Source: Nostoc sp. FACHB-110 (GTDB taxonomy: Bacteria > Cyanobacteriota > Cyanobacteriia > Cyanobacteriales > Nostocaceae). Taken from it: a DNA stretch of 64,000 bases. Numbering within the stretch: position 1 is the first letter of the stretch; every line of letters starts with the position of its first letter. The stretch covers positions 124,001 through 188,000 of the forward strand of contig NZ_JACJRU010000001.1 in the NCBI RefSeq assembly GCF_014697425.1, given 5' to 3'. Below the pieces are notes generated by a model that had not been told where the DNA came from, searched no databases, and saw only the letters and a program-made list of their open reading frames with translations. The position numbers were made by a program, and so were the translations under genes. Positions 36,717 through 45,858 of this stretch are shown in pieces.

Positions 36717-37662
36717 TATTTCGCCTGGATACGTCAAGATTAGCACGGGCATTCCGTCTTAACATTTCTGGCTTAATCCGCCGCAACGCTGATGCCGGAA
36801 ATTGTCTGTCCCACTCTTCATCTGAGATTTTTGCTAATTCTATCAGCTTGGGTGCAATATTCCCAGGATAAGGTTGGAAATCTGCCACGTCAGTTGTTTG
36901 GGCAAATCTTTGATTCCAAGGACAAACATCTTGGCAAATATCGCAACCAGCAACCCAGCCTTGTAGGTGTGGCGCGATCGCTTCTGGTATTTCCCCGCGA
37001 TTTTCAATTGTATGATATGCAATACATCGATTAGCATCAACTACAAACGGTTGCGTAATTGCATTTGTAGGACAAGCTTCTAAACAACGAGTACAACTAC
37101 CGCAATGTTGGGTATGCGGGCGATCGCTTTCTAGTTCCAAGTTTGTCACAACTTCGCCCAAAAATACCCAAGAGCCATACTCTGTTGTAATCACATTGCC
37201 ATTTTTCGCAATCCAACCAATACCAGCTTTTTGCGCCCAAACTTTATCTTGCACCGGGCCAGTATCGGCATAGTATCTGGCTTTAATCCCTTCACCTAGT
37301 GATTCTAAGTAGCTAGTCAACAGCTTGAGTTTCTTGTGCATCACTTTGTGATAATCTCGCCCCCAGCCATAGCGCGAGATTTTGGCATATTCCTCGCCAT
37401 CTGGACGCTGATGCGGAGTGTAATAATTTAACGCTACACACACAAGCGATCGCGCTTCCGGCATGACTAAATGAATATCTCGCCGCTTTGGGTTATCCAT
37501 CCAGTCCATATCAGCGTGATAACCTAACCTTATCCACGCTTGCAGCCTGTTAACTTCCGTATTATTACTCTCATCTACAGCAGTAATTCCAACTTTATGG
37601 AAGCCTAACTCCAAAGCTTTGTCTTTGACTGCACTACTACTGATAACTGAACACTGATTCAT
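36706..37662 (-). CDS. queG: Epoxyqueuosine reductase QueG
   Basis: 318 residues; the last step of queuosine synthesis in tRNA, reducing epoxyqueuosine with a cobalamin cofactor and two [4Fe-4S] clusters. Cluster ligands are visible: C187, C190, C193 and C197 in HCGSCTRCLEACP, C213, and C240, C243 and C247 in CDICQDVCP. The active Asp lies in YYADTGPVQDK (D133). RYGWGRDYHKVMHKKL is typical. Full length, ATG at 37662. It is followed by an overlapping HAD gene. Confidence 0.96.
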   Translation of the reverse strand: MNQCSVISSSAVKDKALELGFHKVGITAVDESNNTEVNRLQAWIRLGYHADMDWMDNPKRRDIHLVMPEARSLVCVALNYYTPHQRPDGEEYAKISRYGWGRDYHKVMHKKLKLLTSYLESLGEGIKARYYADTGPVQDKVWAQKAGIGWIAKNGNVITTEYGSWVFLGEVVTNLELESDRPHTQHCGSCTRCLEACPTNAITQPFVVDANRCIAYHTIENRGEIPEAIAPHLQGWVAGCDICQDVCPWNQRFAQTTDVADFQPYPGNIAPKLIELAKISDEEWDRQFPASALRRIKPEMLRRNARANLDVSRRNNDS

Positions 37663-38032
37663 TTTTTTGAGCTAAATACTGCCCATTTTTGAGCGCTGTA
37701 ATTATACCTTATACAGTTAATACTGCCATAGAAAAATTTACACACATTCCATTTGTAAATTTTATTTGCAATTTGTTAAGAAATAATGCAACACTGGAAA
37801 GCAAGAGGCAAAACTCTGATGCAAATCTTGGATTTGAGATTGACTCACGAATTAGTTTTAAGATACCTCCCAACCTCAATGAATTGCCAAAAGCTGTTCC
37901 CAGATTTTTATCTGGGAACAAATTCTTTCTTAAGAAGTACTGGAGATTGATAATTTACCTCGACAGCTGCTTTTTTTCTAGATATTTTTATATTCAAATT
38001 GAATTTCAGTAAGCGTAACATTGGCTAATTTT
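37663..38032. other. Control region between queG and the CTDH gene
   Basis: 370 bp between divergent genes. It holds a hairpin at 37896-37919. The 107-codon frame 37689-38012 has no protein-like pattern. Simple GGATTTGAGATT phrases occur. No other gene is seen. Confidence 0.45.
37896..37919 (+). terminator. Hairpin resembling an attenuator upstream of CTDH
   Basis: GTTCCCAGA (37896-37904) and TCTGGGAAC (37911-37919) form a perfect 9-bp stem with a 6-nt loop. It is followed by AAATTCTTTCTT on the plus strand. It lies 114 nt before the CTDH start with no plus-strand gene before it, so it could stop a short leader transcript. Confidence 0.5.
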
Positions 38033-38452
38033 ATGAAAGCTGCTGAGTCTCCAGAAAAAATTGAAATTGCCGGAATTACAGAACCCTCTATTGTCAATTA
38101 TTTTACAAGTCTAAATGCTGGTGAATTCCGCGTTACAGCTGCATTGTTCGCCGAAAACGGAATCATGCGCCCACCTTTTGAGTCTGATCTTGTCGGACGA
38201 GATGCGATCGTCGCATACTTACAAAAAGAAGCCCAAGGCGTGAAAGCATATCCTCATCAAGGAACTATTGAAAACTTAGACAAAAACCAAATCCAAGTTC
38301 AGGTAACAGGTAAAGCTCAAACCGCTTGGTGTGGTGTCAATGCAATGTGGTTATTTATTTTGAACGAACAAAGAAAAATTGCTTACACCAGAATTAAACT
38401 GTTGGCTTCTCCCCAAGAATTACTCAATTTGCGTCCAGAGACTAGGGGATAG
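38033..38452 (+). CDS. CTDH: OCP C-terminal-domain homologue (carotenoid carrier)
   Basis: 139 residues from ATG 38033 (MKAAESPEKIEI); the in-frame TTG at 38021 is less likely. It is an NTF2-like domain matching the C-terminal half of OCP: SIVNYFTSLNAGEF, ALFAENGIMRPPF, TGKAQTAWCGVNAMWLF and LLASPQELLNLRP. The Tyr of VNYF and the Trp of NAMW correspond to the two OCP residues that hydrogen-bond the carotenoid ketone. A Cys (TAWCG, about residue 100) matches the one used for disulphide dimers. CTDHs take carotenoid from membranes and pass it to HCP. A HCP gene is 2.6 kb away on the other strand. Confidence 0.92.
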   Translation: MKAAESPEKIEIAGITEPSIVNYFTSLNAGEFRVTAALFAENGIMRPPFESDLVGRDAIVAYLQKEAQGVKAYPHQGTIENLDKNQIQVQVTGKAQTAWCGVNAMWLFILNEQRKIAYTRIKLLASPQELLNLRPETRG

Positions 38453-38664
38453 AGGCTAGAAAAGATAGTTTTTCATATTTGCTTGTCATACTTCTCATTA
38501 CTATAACCTCTGGTAGTGTGGGCATCTTGACTGCCTATTTCAGACAAATTCAACCTAGAGCCTATTCTTGTCATCCGACACCTAATCTTTTGATTAGCAA
38601 AAAATATAGGTAGCCAAACTTAAGTCAGCCACCCCATCCCAGACAAAACTCTATTTTTCTTTTA

Positions 38665-39090
38665 TTATTTCGCCAATTCGGGAATTGTTACTTCTAACTT
38701 TAAACAGTTAGCACCATCGACTTGCAATTGGTACTCTACCTTATCCATTAACCGATTCATAATTAGCCATCCATAACCTCCTTCTTGTTTATCTAAGGGG
38801 TTAGGTGCTAAGTAGGTGGACATATCATAGCCTTCGCCATAATCCCAAATTTCTAAAGCAATATCTCGTTCTTTCAGTTCTAAGCGCAGTAATACTGGTA
38901 AATTGGGTTGCTCTTTGTGGGCATGGCGAACCACATTAGAGTAGGCTTCTACCAAAGCCAGTCGTAAACGGCTTGATTGGCGAGACCAATCAACAGAGTC
39001 TCCTAACTGGACTTTCAAGCATCCTAATAACCAGCTTTCGACGATGTTTAAATAATTTAAATCACTTGGTACATGAAGCTCACTTTTCAT
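38665..39090 (-). CDS. Anti-sigma factor-type ATP-binding protein (RsbW-like)
   Basis: 141 residues, one GHKL ATPase domain. The N-box is LALVEAYSNVVRHAHKE, the G1 box DYGEGYDMSTY and the G2 region KQEGGYGWLIMNRLMD. The size and motifs are of the RsbW/SpoIIAB-type serine kinases that bind sigma or anti-anti-sigma factors, without a His-phosphorylation domain. It lies 3 nt downstream of a SpoIIE-type phosphatase gene, so the two form a partner-switching module. No anti-anti-sigma (STAS) gene is seen nearby. Confidence 0.9.
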   Translation of the reverse strand: MKSELHVPSDLNYLNIVESWLLGCLKVQLGDSVDWSRQSSRLRLALVEAYSNVVRHAHKEQPNLPVLLRLELKERDIALEIWDYGEGYDMSTYLAPNPLDKQEGGYGWLIMNRLMDKVEYQLQVDGANCLKLEVTIPELAK

Positions 39091-39093
39091 TAC

Positions 39094-40767
39094 TTATATA
39101 ACCTCCAATGAAAGTATAGTTTGATCGTCTTCTTGAACTTGGTTATCGGTTTGGATGCGAGCTAATAAATGGTTTAAGGAAAGTGGTTCTGGCTCCATTT
39201 GTAGAAGTTGCCAAAGACCTTCTTGATTTAGCATAGAATGCTTGACTGCTGGCACATTACTATCAGCTTTGTTACCGCATTGTAGTAGCTCATTTGATAC
39301 TGTTGCTTCAGTAATCCCATCACTAGCTAACAGTAAGGTATCACCAGAAGAAAGCAGTAAACGTCCTGATTGTGCTTTCCAAGTAGGCAAAATCCCCAGG
39401 GGAATACCGCGTACTTTTAGATAGTTGGGTTGTTCGGCTGATGAGGCTTGGCGCGACCAAAGCAGAGGATATATATGCCCAGCATTAGCATAAACTAGTT
39501 CTTGAGTAGCAGGGGTATAACAAGCTAAGACTAAAGTGATGAAACAATTGTTGCTCATCAAGTCATTACACAAAGCATGGTTGAGATTTTGAATGATTAT
39601 GTGAGGTTCTGCTGGCGTTTCTTGAGACAATTCCCGCCGCAATACAGAAATTGCACTAGCCATAAATAAAGCCGCAGGTACACCTTTGCCAGAAACATCA
39701 CCCACCGCTAACCATAAATCGCCTTTAGGATGAACAAATACCTCAAAAAAATCTCCCCCAACTTCGCGTGCAGGATAGCAACAAGCTTGTAACCTTGCAC
39801 CTTTAATCTCTGGTAAAGTTTGCCGAAGAAGGTTGTGCTGAATTTGGCGAGCAACTTCTAATTCGGCTCTAATTTGCTCTTGCTTTTCTTGCAAGCGTTG
39901 ATAAAGTTTTGCCTGAAAAAGAGCTATGGCTGCTTGGTCAGCAACGCCTGTAATTAATTGGATATCTTCTTCTGACCAAGGCTTATCGCATCCCATTTGG
40001 TCAAGTGCCAGTACAGCCAGGAGTTGTTGTTGGTAGGTCAGTGGTACAACTAAATGGTTGCAGGGCTTGTCATCAAAAATATCTTGACTCAGTTGGTAAT
40101 AACGGGTTTCCAGAACTTTTTCAAACAAACTTTCATCGAAAGTAGAACTTACTAAAGAAGATTTTGCATCTTGATAGGAAAATTTATCCTTTGTTAAACG
40201 ATCTCCTTCTACAGGGATTAATAAACAACAAGTTGCATCAAAAGTTTGCCCAATTGTCGCCACAATTTTTTGCAACATATTGCCATAATCAAGCGACTCC
40301 CGAATTGCGGTTGTTACCTCATTAAATAATGATTCTCTTCTAAGAGAACGGCGTAATTCTTGGGTGCGTTTCTTAACTAAGCGATATGTTTCAGTGGCTT
40401 GTTCAACTAAGATTTTCAGACGTTCAGGATTCCAAGGTTTAGTAATATATTTGAAAACTTGACCAGAGTTAATCGCATCTACTAAATCCTCAACATCAGT
40501 AAAACCAGTGAGTAAAATCCTGATCGTATCGGGAAAGCGTTCTACGGTGCGGCTAAGAAATTCTGTACCGTTCATTTCTGGCATTCTTTGGTCAGAAATG
40601 ATTACTGCCATCTCCCCTTCGGTCTCTAATATTTCCAACGCACTTAGGGCATGATTCGCTTTGAATACTTGAAAATCTCGCCTAAAAGTGCGGTAGAGTA
40701 AATCCAAGTTATCTAGCTCATCGTCAACAATCATGAGCTTGAGCTTTTCTACCTCTGTTTCAGTCAT
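39094..40767 (-). CDS. REC-GAF-SpoIIE protein phosphatase
   Basis: 557 residues. The receiver domain (1-125) has acidic pair VDDE and phospho-acceptor D59 in IISDQRMPEMNG, with KPW at its end. A coiled linker leads to a GAF domain (about 150-290). A PP2C/SpoIIE phosphatase domain (about 320-555) has GGDFFEVF, VGDVSGKGVPAALFMA and LLLASDGITEA, containing the metal Asp residues. It would dephosphorylate a serine on an anti-anti-sigma protein when the receiver is phosphorylated. The next gene, 3 nt on, is the RsbW-like partner. ATG at 40767. Confidence 0.95.
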   Translation of the reverse strand: MTETEVEKLKLMIVDDELDNLDLLYRTFRRDFQVFKANHALSALEILETEGEMAVIISDQRMPEMNGTEFLSRTVERFPDTIRILLTGFTDVEDLVDAINSGQVFKYITKPWNPERLKILVEQATETYRLVKKRTQELRRSLRRESLFNEVTTAIRESLDYGNMLQKIVATIGQTFDATCCLLIPVEGDRLTKDKFSYQDAKSSLVSSTFDESLFEKVLETRYYQLSQDIFDDKPCNHLVVPLTYQQQLLAVLALDQMGCDKPWSEEDIQLITGVADQAAIALFQAKLYQRLQEKQEQIRAELEVARQIQHNLLRQTLPEIKGARLQACCYPAREVGGDFFEVFVHPKGDLWLAVGDVSGKGVPAALFMASAISVLRRELSQETPAEPHIIIQNLNHALCNDLMSNNCFITLVLACYTPATQELVYANAGHIYPLLWSRQASSAEQPNYLKVRGIPLGILPTWKAQSGRLLLSSGDTLLLASDGITEATVSNELLQCGNKADSNVPAVKHSMLNQEGLWQLLQMEPEPLSLNHLLARIQTDNQVQEDDQTILSLEVI

Positions 40768-40956
40768 ACTTGACTTTAATTTCCAATACTTGTGTGGCGA
40801 GATAATACAATTTTTATCCCACCCAGATACAATCTACAAACAACTAAACAGCCAGCCTTAATTTAGAGAATTTACTTACTTTGAAGGCAATAAATTTACT
40901 CAAAGTTAAGCTGTTTGTTGAAATTCGCTTCAGGGTGATGCCACCCCAAAACCACT

Positions 40957-41673
40957 TCATCCGACTAACCCAGAACGCAACGCACGTACGGCTGCTTGGG
41001 TGCGGTCATCAGCGCATAGCTTATTCAAAATATTGCGGACATGAGTTTTGACAGTGCCAACTGTGATGTATAGTCGTTCGGCAATAACAGCATTGCTACA
41101 ACCTTCGACAATTAACTGTAACACTTCTAACTCTCTTTCTGTCAGGGTATAAGGGTCAATTACCTCCTCATTTTCACTAGTTTCTTCGTTTTGAGTAGTA
41201 TTTTTGTTATCAGATGTAACAGTTTCCTGTTTAGGTGAATTTTGTTGTGCTTGTTGTAACACAATTCTGGCGATCGCGGGATCAATCCAAGCGTTGCCAT
41301 TGTATGTGACTCTTACGGCTTCTAGCAAATTATCAAATTTAATGTCCTTCATACAGTAAGAATCAGCACCAGCCGCGAAAGCTGCTAATACTGCTTCTTT
41401 ATTATCTCTAAGTGTTAAAATTAACACTCTTGTAGCCTCTTCACCAGTAGTAATAGCTTTGATTTCTCTTGTCAAGGCAATACCGTCTTTATCTGGTAAA
41501 CCAATATCAACAATCGCAATATCTGGTTGTAACATTTTGAGCAGTTTGAGGCCTTCGGCGGCATTAGCAGCCTCTCCTAGCACTTCAATTTCTTCTTTTT
41601 GCTGTAGTGCTGTGCGAATTCCGACACGGGTGAGATCATGATCTTCAATCAAAACAATACGGATTTTACTCAT
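40957..41673 (-). CDS. NarL/FixJ-type response regulator
   Basis: 238 residues from ATG 41673 (MSKIRIVLIEDHD); the listed upstream TTG is not needed. The receiver has D56 in AIVDIGLPDKDG and a Lys near CMKDIKFDN. A Gln/Asn/Glu-rich linker (about 145-172) leads to a LuxR-type helix-turn-helix, LTERELEVLQLIVEGCSNAV and TVGTVKTHVRNILNKL. It is a transcription factor for an unknown stimulus. It is alone on its strand, with 189 nt to the REC-GAF-SpoIIE gene downstream. The kinase partner is not in the window, unless it is the hybrid kinase at 2199. Confidence 0.95.
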   Translation of the reverse strand: MSKIRIVLIEDHDLTRVGIRTALQQKEEIEVLGEAANAAEGLKLLKMLQPDIAIVDIGLPDKDGIALTREIKAITTGEEATRVLILTLRDNKEAVLAAFAAGADSYCMKDIKFDNLLEAVRVTYNGNAWIDPAIARIVLQQAQQNSPKQETVTSDNKNTTQNEETSENEEVIDPYTLTERELEVLQLIVEGCSNAVIAERLYITVGTVKTHVRNILNKLCADDRTQAAVRALRSGLVG

Positions 41674-42391
41674 GGTCAACTTCTGCCCATTAAACTAACT
41701 GAACTGTCAAACCGAGTTGATTCAAAAATATTTACAGATGCAGTTAAAAATCATTTGTAAAAATAAATATATGTAGACATATTGGCTAAGTAAGCCTGGT
41801 GGTTAGTGACCATGCTTTTGGAGGATATCAGCTTTAAAACGTGAAATCAGCATAGGTTTATCTTAGGCACAAGCACTTCACCTCAATAAATTTAGATTGT
41901 ATTTTCTATTTTGACAGGGGAACAAACTCGAATGGAACAACCAGATGAGAGCTACTTCCAATAGTTTCGGATGGTAGCGAACAAATGCTGCACTCTGTAT
42001 GAGACTGTTTGAGTTGATTCAATTTGAGGTTAATGAAAATAACCTACTTTTTTATGAGTATACTGGTTGAATTACAACAGATTCATATTTGTTAAATACT
42101 TAGTGTCATCAGCACAATGCGATCGCGGGTAAAAATTGCGATCGTCTGTTTAATGATGCTGAAACATTACCAGATGACTAGTAACTAGACTGATAAAAAA
42201 TTTTTATTATTAAAAAATCGGTATCAGTCCTAACTTTATTTACTGGCATCTTCTCAAAGAAAGAACTGGCAACAGTTTAGCTCTGTAATTTATTAACTAA
42301 AACTTGCCTAAAATTCCCCAGGCGACTTATTAAAAAATTTGATAAACTATCGTTCGAGACAATCTGGTGTGAGGCTAATCAAGAGTAGGCT
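41674..42391. other. Gene-free control region
   Basis: 718 bp between divergent genes. It contains TTGACA (about 41912) without a convincing -10, an AAAAAATTTTTATTATTAAAAAA stretch and GCGATCGC. I see no repeat pair, RNA or protein frame. Confidence 0.45.
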
Positions 42392-43144
42392 ATGTCTAAA
42401 TCGCCTAAAGTATTTTCGGTATTAGGAATACCAGTTCATGTCATGAGTAACTACCCAAGCTGGTTGCTAGAATGCGTGCAACAAAGCCGAGGTACTCATG
42501 TCATTACACTCAATGCAGAAATGACAATGCAGGCAGAGCGAAACAGTACCTTAGCCAAGGTAATTCACGATGCCGAGTTAGTAATTCCCGATGGTGCGGG
42601 AGTAGTTCTGTATTTGAAGTGGCTTTTTTGGCAAAAAGTTCAACGTTGTCCGGGAATTGAATTAGCTGAGACATTATTGCGCGAACTTGGGCAAAAACAA
42701 AAAGGTACAAAAGTCTTTTTTTACGGTGGCGCACCGGGAATAGCAGCCGCATCAGCAAATTTCTGGCAACAGCAAGCTCCTAATTTACATGTAGTAGGTA
42801 CTCATTCTGGCTATCATTCTCCAGAAGAAGAAGAAAAATTACGTCAAACCCTAGTGCAGTTGCAGCCTCAAGTGATATTGGTGGGTTTGGGAGTACCACG
42901 CCAAGAATTATGGATTGCGCAAAACCGTCATTTATGTCCTCATGCAATTTGGATTGGTGTGGGTGGTAGTTTTGATATTTGGTCAGGATCAAAAACCCGC
43001 GCCCCTGCATGGTTAGGTAATAATAACCTAGAGTGGTTGTATCGATTGTATCAAGAGCCTTGGCGTTGGCGACGGATGTTAGCTTTACCAGAGTTTGCAC
43101 TCAAAGCTTTTGTTTATCGCTTGACGGAGAAAAGTGCAATTTAG
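42392..43144 (+). CDS. WecG/TagA/CpsF family glycosyltransferase
   Basis: 250 residues, full length for the family. The catalytic Asp lies in VIPDGAGVVLYLKW, preceded by TLNAEMTMQAERN with the family Asn. GLGVPRQELWIAQN and GVGGSFDIWSGSKTRAPAW follow. It transfers N-acetylmannosaminuronic acid- or N-acetylmannosamine-type sugars to a lipid carrier in polysaccharide synthesis at the inner membrane. The acceptor in this organism is unknown. It is monocistronic, with a strong upstream spacer and no other polysaccharide genes nearby. Confidence 0.93.
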   Translation: MSKSPKVFSVLGIPVHVMSNYPSWLLECVQQSRGTHVITLNAEMTMQAERNSTLAKVIHDAELVIPDGAGVVLYLKWLFWQKVQRCPGIELAETLLRELGQKQKGTKVFFYGGAPGIAAASANFWQQQAPNLHVVGTHSGYHSPEEEEKLRQTLVQLQPQVILVGLGVPRQELWIAQNRHLCPHAIWIGVGGSFDIWSGSKTRAPAWLGNNNLEWLYRLYQEPWRWRRMLALPEFALKAFVYRLTEKSAI

Positions 43145-43387
43145 GGAGTAGGGTTAGGGGAATGGGGAATAGGAAAGAAATCAAAAATCAAAAATCACGA
43201 CTCCCCACTCCCTAATTAGAAAGATTGTAGTTACTACTGAAGACTTCAAAAAATTTTAATTTTTGCTCTTGGATTTGTGATTCCTGGGTGTTACCTGGGA
43301 ATCCTTATTTTTAAGGCAATCTTTCACTGATATTTTTGAGGTTTTTAGCATTGCTATAGCTCTCATCAAGTTCATATATTTCTGTAA
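43145..43387. repeat. Dispersed spacer repeat and hairpin
   Basis: GGGAGTAGGG and GGGGAATGGGGAATAGG (43144-43175), with CACGACTCCCCACTCCC at 43196-43212, form a loose inverted arrangement of a common spacer phrase. A hairpin follows at 43279-43303. Confidence 0.5.
43279..43303 (+). terminator. Possible intrinsic terminator
   Basis: GATTCC...GGAATC with inner GGT/ACC pairs gives an 11-bp stem with two G-U pairs and a 3-nt loop, then CTTATTTTT. It lies 135 nt beyond the glycosyltransferase stop. Confidence 0.45.
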
Positions 43388-44131
43388 ATGAGAACCGTGG
43401 TAACAACTCCAAGCAAGACGGATACAAATTTTCCCGCAGATGCTACATCTCAGCAGCAAAGTAGTAATAGTCCTACTGTACAATTACGCTCTGTGACTAA
43501 AACCTACGAAAATGGTTGTCATGGATTGTTAGAGGTGAATTTAGAGGTTAAACACAAAGAATTTTTATTTATCACAGGGCCAAGTGGTTCAGGTAAGTCA
43601 ACTCTTTTAAAATTGCTATATGGTGAAGAGTTGCCCAGTCAGGGGGAAGTGATTGTCAATGGTTTTAATGTTACAGCTTTAAGAGGCGATCGCTTATCAC
43701 TGTTGCGGCGACGCATCGGCATTGTGTTTCAAGATTACAAACTCATTCCCCAAAGAACTGTGGCGGAAAATGTCACATTTGTTTTGCAAGCTCAAGGTTA
43801 CACGCGCAAAGAAATTCAAAGGCGTTTAGAACCGACATTGAAACTGGTGGGTTTGCTATCAAAAGCTAACTGTTTTCCTGACCAACTGTCGGGTGGGGAA
43901 CAACAACGAGTCAGCATTGCTAGAGCAATTGTGGGAACGCCACCATTACTTTTAGCTGATGAACCAACCGGGAACCTTGACCCTGATAATTCCTGGCAAG
44001 TTATCCAAATCCTACAAAAGTTAAATTCTTTTGGCGCAACAGTGATTGTTACTACCCACGATGAACAATTAGTACGGCGCTGTAATCATCCGGTGGTACA
44101 AGTCCGCAACGGCAGACTTTATCGGAAATGA
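43388..44131 (+). CDS. ftsE: FtsE-like cell-division ABC ATPase
   Basis: 247 residues. A 30-residue Ser/Thr/Gln-rich head precedes an ABC domain with [24 protein letters not shown] (the Q-loop with the FtsE-type DYKL), LSGGEQQR and [14 protein letters not shown]. FtsE works with the FtsX permease at the septum to control cell-wall hydrolases. FtsX is not adjacent here; downstream is an opposite-strand gene. The head is longer than in E. coli. The [10 protein letters not shown] and GNLDPDNSW segments favour FtsE over LolD. Confidence 0.88.
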   Translation: MRTVVTTPSKTDTNFPADATSQQQSSNSPTVQLRSVTKTYENGCHGLLEVNLEVKHKEFLFITGPSGSGKSTLLKLLYGEELPSQGEVIVNGFNVTALRGDRLSLLRRRIGIVFQDYKLIPQRTVAENVTFVLQAQGYTRKEIQRRLEPTLKLVGLLSKANCFPDQLSGGEQQRVSIARAIVGTPPLLLADEPTGNLDPDNSWQVIQILQKLNSFGATVIVTTHDEQLVRRCNHPVVQVRNGRLYRK

Positions 44132-44156
44132 AGTATGAGATTACTTCTAAAGTCAA

Positions 44157-44936
44157 TTAATAGTTTAAAACTTGAGATTTTTGGGTTTTGATTTTTAACT
44201 TGGCTGGTTTGAGCGGAGTAGGGGTGCTAGATGGTAGATTTTGTAGTCTGTCTAAAGTTTGTAAACTTTCAAAAGCTGCGTCTCGAATGATCGGCTCTTC
44301 CTCTTTAGTGAGTAAAATTTGTAAGCATTGGGTGACTTCTTGCTGGAGTGAGGAATTTACTGGCTGACGAGAGATGAATTTAGTTAATTGACGTATAGCA
44401 AGCAAGCGTTTTAGTGGGTCTTGTTCGGTTAAATTGAGCAACCACTGATCTAATAAGTCTGGATCTTGATTTGTATAACGGCTGAAAATTTGCCACAGCA
44501 GCAAAAGTAAAATTAATAGGGTTCCCAAACCTTGCAAAATTGCACCAGCAGCAATCAAAGGACTGGAGGAATCAACCCAAATTGTCGCTGCCATATAGGT
44601 GCTAACTGTAGCAATACCACCGCTAGCAACAGCTAAGACTAACTGACGATAGGGGCCATTAAAAAATTTTGCCATTTCTGACCAGTGCGATCGCCAATTC
44701 CATCGCCCAGATGTGTAGGCTAGTAGCATCACCCCTATGCCAACTACAAGGGCCAACAGTAGTTTCCAGTTCCACAACAGCATCGCCACAACAATTGTGA
44801 AAACGCTGAGAATACCGCCTGGCCCGGAAAAAGGCTTGAAATTTTGCTGCTTTAGACTTCCCGCATGAAAAACTGGAAGTGACCAGTCAAGGATCTGGTT
44901 GATTAGTTGCTGCAAAGAGTACGAAGCCTTTGCCAC
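44157..44936 (-). CDS. Armadillo/HEAT-type membrane protein
   Basis: 259 residues, GTG start at 44936. Four hydrophobic helices (about 40-55, 60-75, 98-118 and 128-148) are followed by a soluble helical region (about 165-245) with paired helices such as DPLKRLLAIRQLTKFI and EEPIIRDAAFESLQTLDRL, like HEAT or armadillo repeats. The basic C-terminal tail ends KLKIKTQKSQVLNY. It is likely an inner-membrane or thylakoid protein with a cytoplasmic binding domain. Family members are cyanobacterial and uncharacterised. Confidence 0.78.
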   Translation of the reverse strand: MAKASYSLQQLINQILDWSLPVFHAGSLKQQNFKPFSGPGGILSVFTIVVAMLLWNWKLLLALVVGIGVMLLAYTSGRWNWRSHWSEMAKFFNGPYRQLVLAVASGGIATVSTYMAATIWVDSSSPLIAAGAILQGLGTLLILLLLLWQIFSRYTNQDPDLLDQWLLNLTEQDPLKRLLAIRQLTKFISRQPVNSSLQQEVTQCLQILLTKEEEPIIRDAAFESLQTLDRLQNLPSSTPTPLKPAKLKIKTQKSQVLNY

Positions 44937-45264
44937 GGTTTTTACCTATTTGTTTACGAGATTTTCTAATATATATCTTTTACCAGGGTTTAGCCTCAGG
45001 ATAAAGTCAATCTATTGTGGATTTGAGATTTTGGATTTGAGATTGGCTTGAAGCACGCTGGGGATAGCGTTAGTCGTTTGTTCCGTAGCCTTGGCTGCAA
45101 GCTGGTTCAGAATCATCCCCAGAGGGAAATTGGCACGGATAAATTTAGCTAAATTATTCACTTATCCTTTGTTATATGCAATAGCCAATCAAAAAGCGCA
45201 AAGTCTAAGCGAATTTACTCTCCGCTTAGACTTGGTAAGTGAGGATAAAAGATGATGCTAAAAA
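44937..45264. other. Spacer with repeats and a hairpin
   Basis: 328 bp. GGATTTGAGATTTTGGATTTGAGATT is a direct repeat at about 45019-45044, given here by position. CTGGGGAT/ATCCCCAG (45058-45065, 45115-45122) encloses 49 nt. A terminator follows at 45201-45233. No gene is seen. Confidence 0.45.
45201..45233 (-). terminator. Intrinsic terminator of the 45265-45858 gene
   Basis: A perfect 11-bp stem, AAGTCTAAGCG (45201-45211) and CGCTTAGACTT (45223-45233). It lies 31 nt beyond the stop on the minus strand; a T-rich stretch with GCGCTTTTT follows. Confidence 0.7.
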
Positions 45265-45858
45265 TTAAATACAAAAATGAAAATCATCAATGGTGAATTG
45301 CCCATCAAACGCACAGAAAGTGACAAACTGGATGTTACTTGCTGTGACTGACAATAAAGTATTAGGTGGCACAGCCGAATCAGAATTAGCCAGATTAGCA
45401 CCAGGGAGGATGGTTTGCCCCAAAAGTTGCCGATCGCGATCGTAAGCAGACATTACTAATCGCTGGGAACTGGTAACATAAGCACTAACATAGTTCACAG
45501 GTTGTAAGAAACTGGCTTCGATCAATCCGCTTTTGGGCGAACCCATTAATACTATTAGCCCTGAATGAGAGGGAAATGCCGGATTTGAAGGTTGAATTGC
45601 AATGGAATTTTGAAAAACTACACCCCATTGCTCATACTGGCGTTCTACAGGTTCAAAACATTTTAAATCTTCTAAGTTTAAACATACACATACTGGCACA
45701 CCAGTTCTAGCTGTCTTGAGCGTGTCTTGTAGCTGTCCCCGCCATGCTGGGGCTACATAAACATCACAATTTTCCAGTACATATTTACAATCCGCAAACT
45801 TTAGTGCTGTATCCGATTCAAGAGTAGCCTGCTTTACCACAACACCCCGCCTTACCAT
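45265..45858 (-). CDS. Hypothetical protein, beta-rich
   Basis: 197 residues, no signal peptide or membrane segment. The N-terminal half has DCKYVLENCDVYVAPAWRG and VPVCVCLNLEDLKCF. The C-terminal half resembles a beta-sandwich domain (SYVTSSQRLVMSAYDRD-like, SVTASNIQFVTFCAFDGQF and IDDFHFCI), as in some choice-of-anchor or galactose-binding-like domains. It is rich in Cys for a cytoplasmic cyanobacterial protein (7 residues). Not recognised. Confidence 0.65.
   Translation of the reverse strand: MVRRGVVVKQATLESDTALKFADCKYVLENCDVYVAPAWRGQLQDTLKTARTGVPVCVCLNLEDLKCFEPVERQYEQWGVVFQNSIAIQPSNPAFPSHSGLIVLMGSPKSGLIEASFLQPVNYVSAYVTSSQRLVMSAYDRDRQLLGQTILPGANLANSDSAVPPNTLLSVTASNIQFVTFCAFDGQFTIDDFHFCI

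Noticed and set aside
37689..38012. 107-codon frame before CTDH
   Set aside because: It spans a hairpin and simple repeats, has no ribosome site and no recognisable domain.
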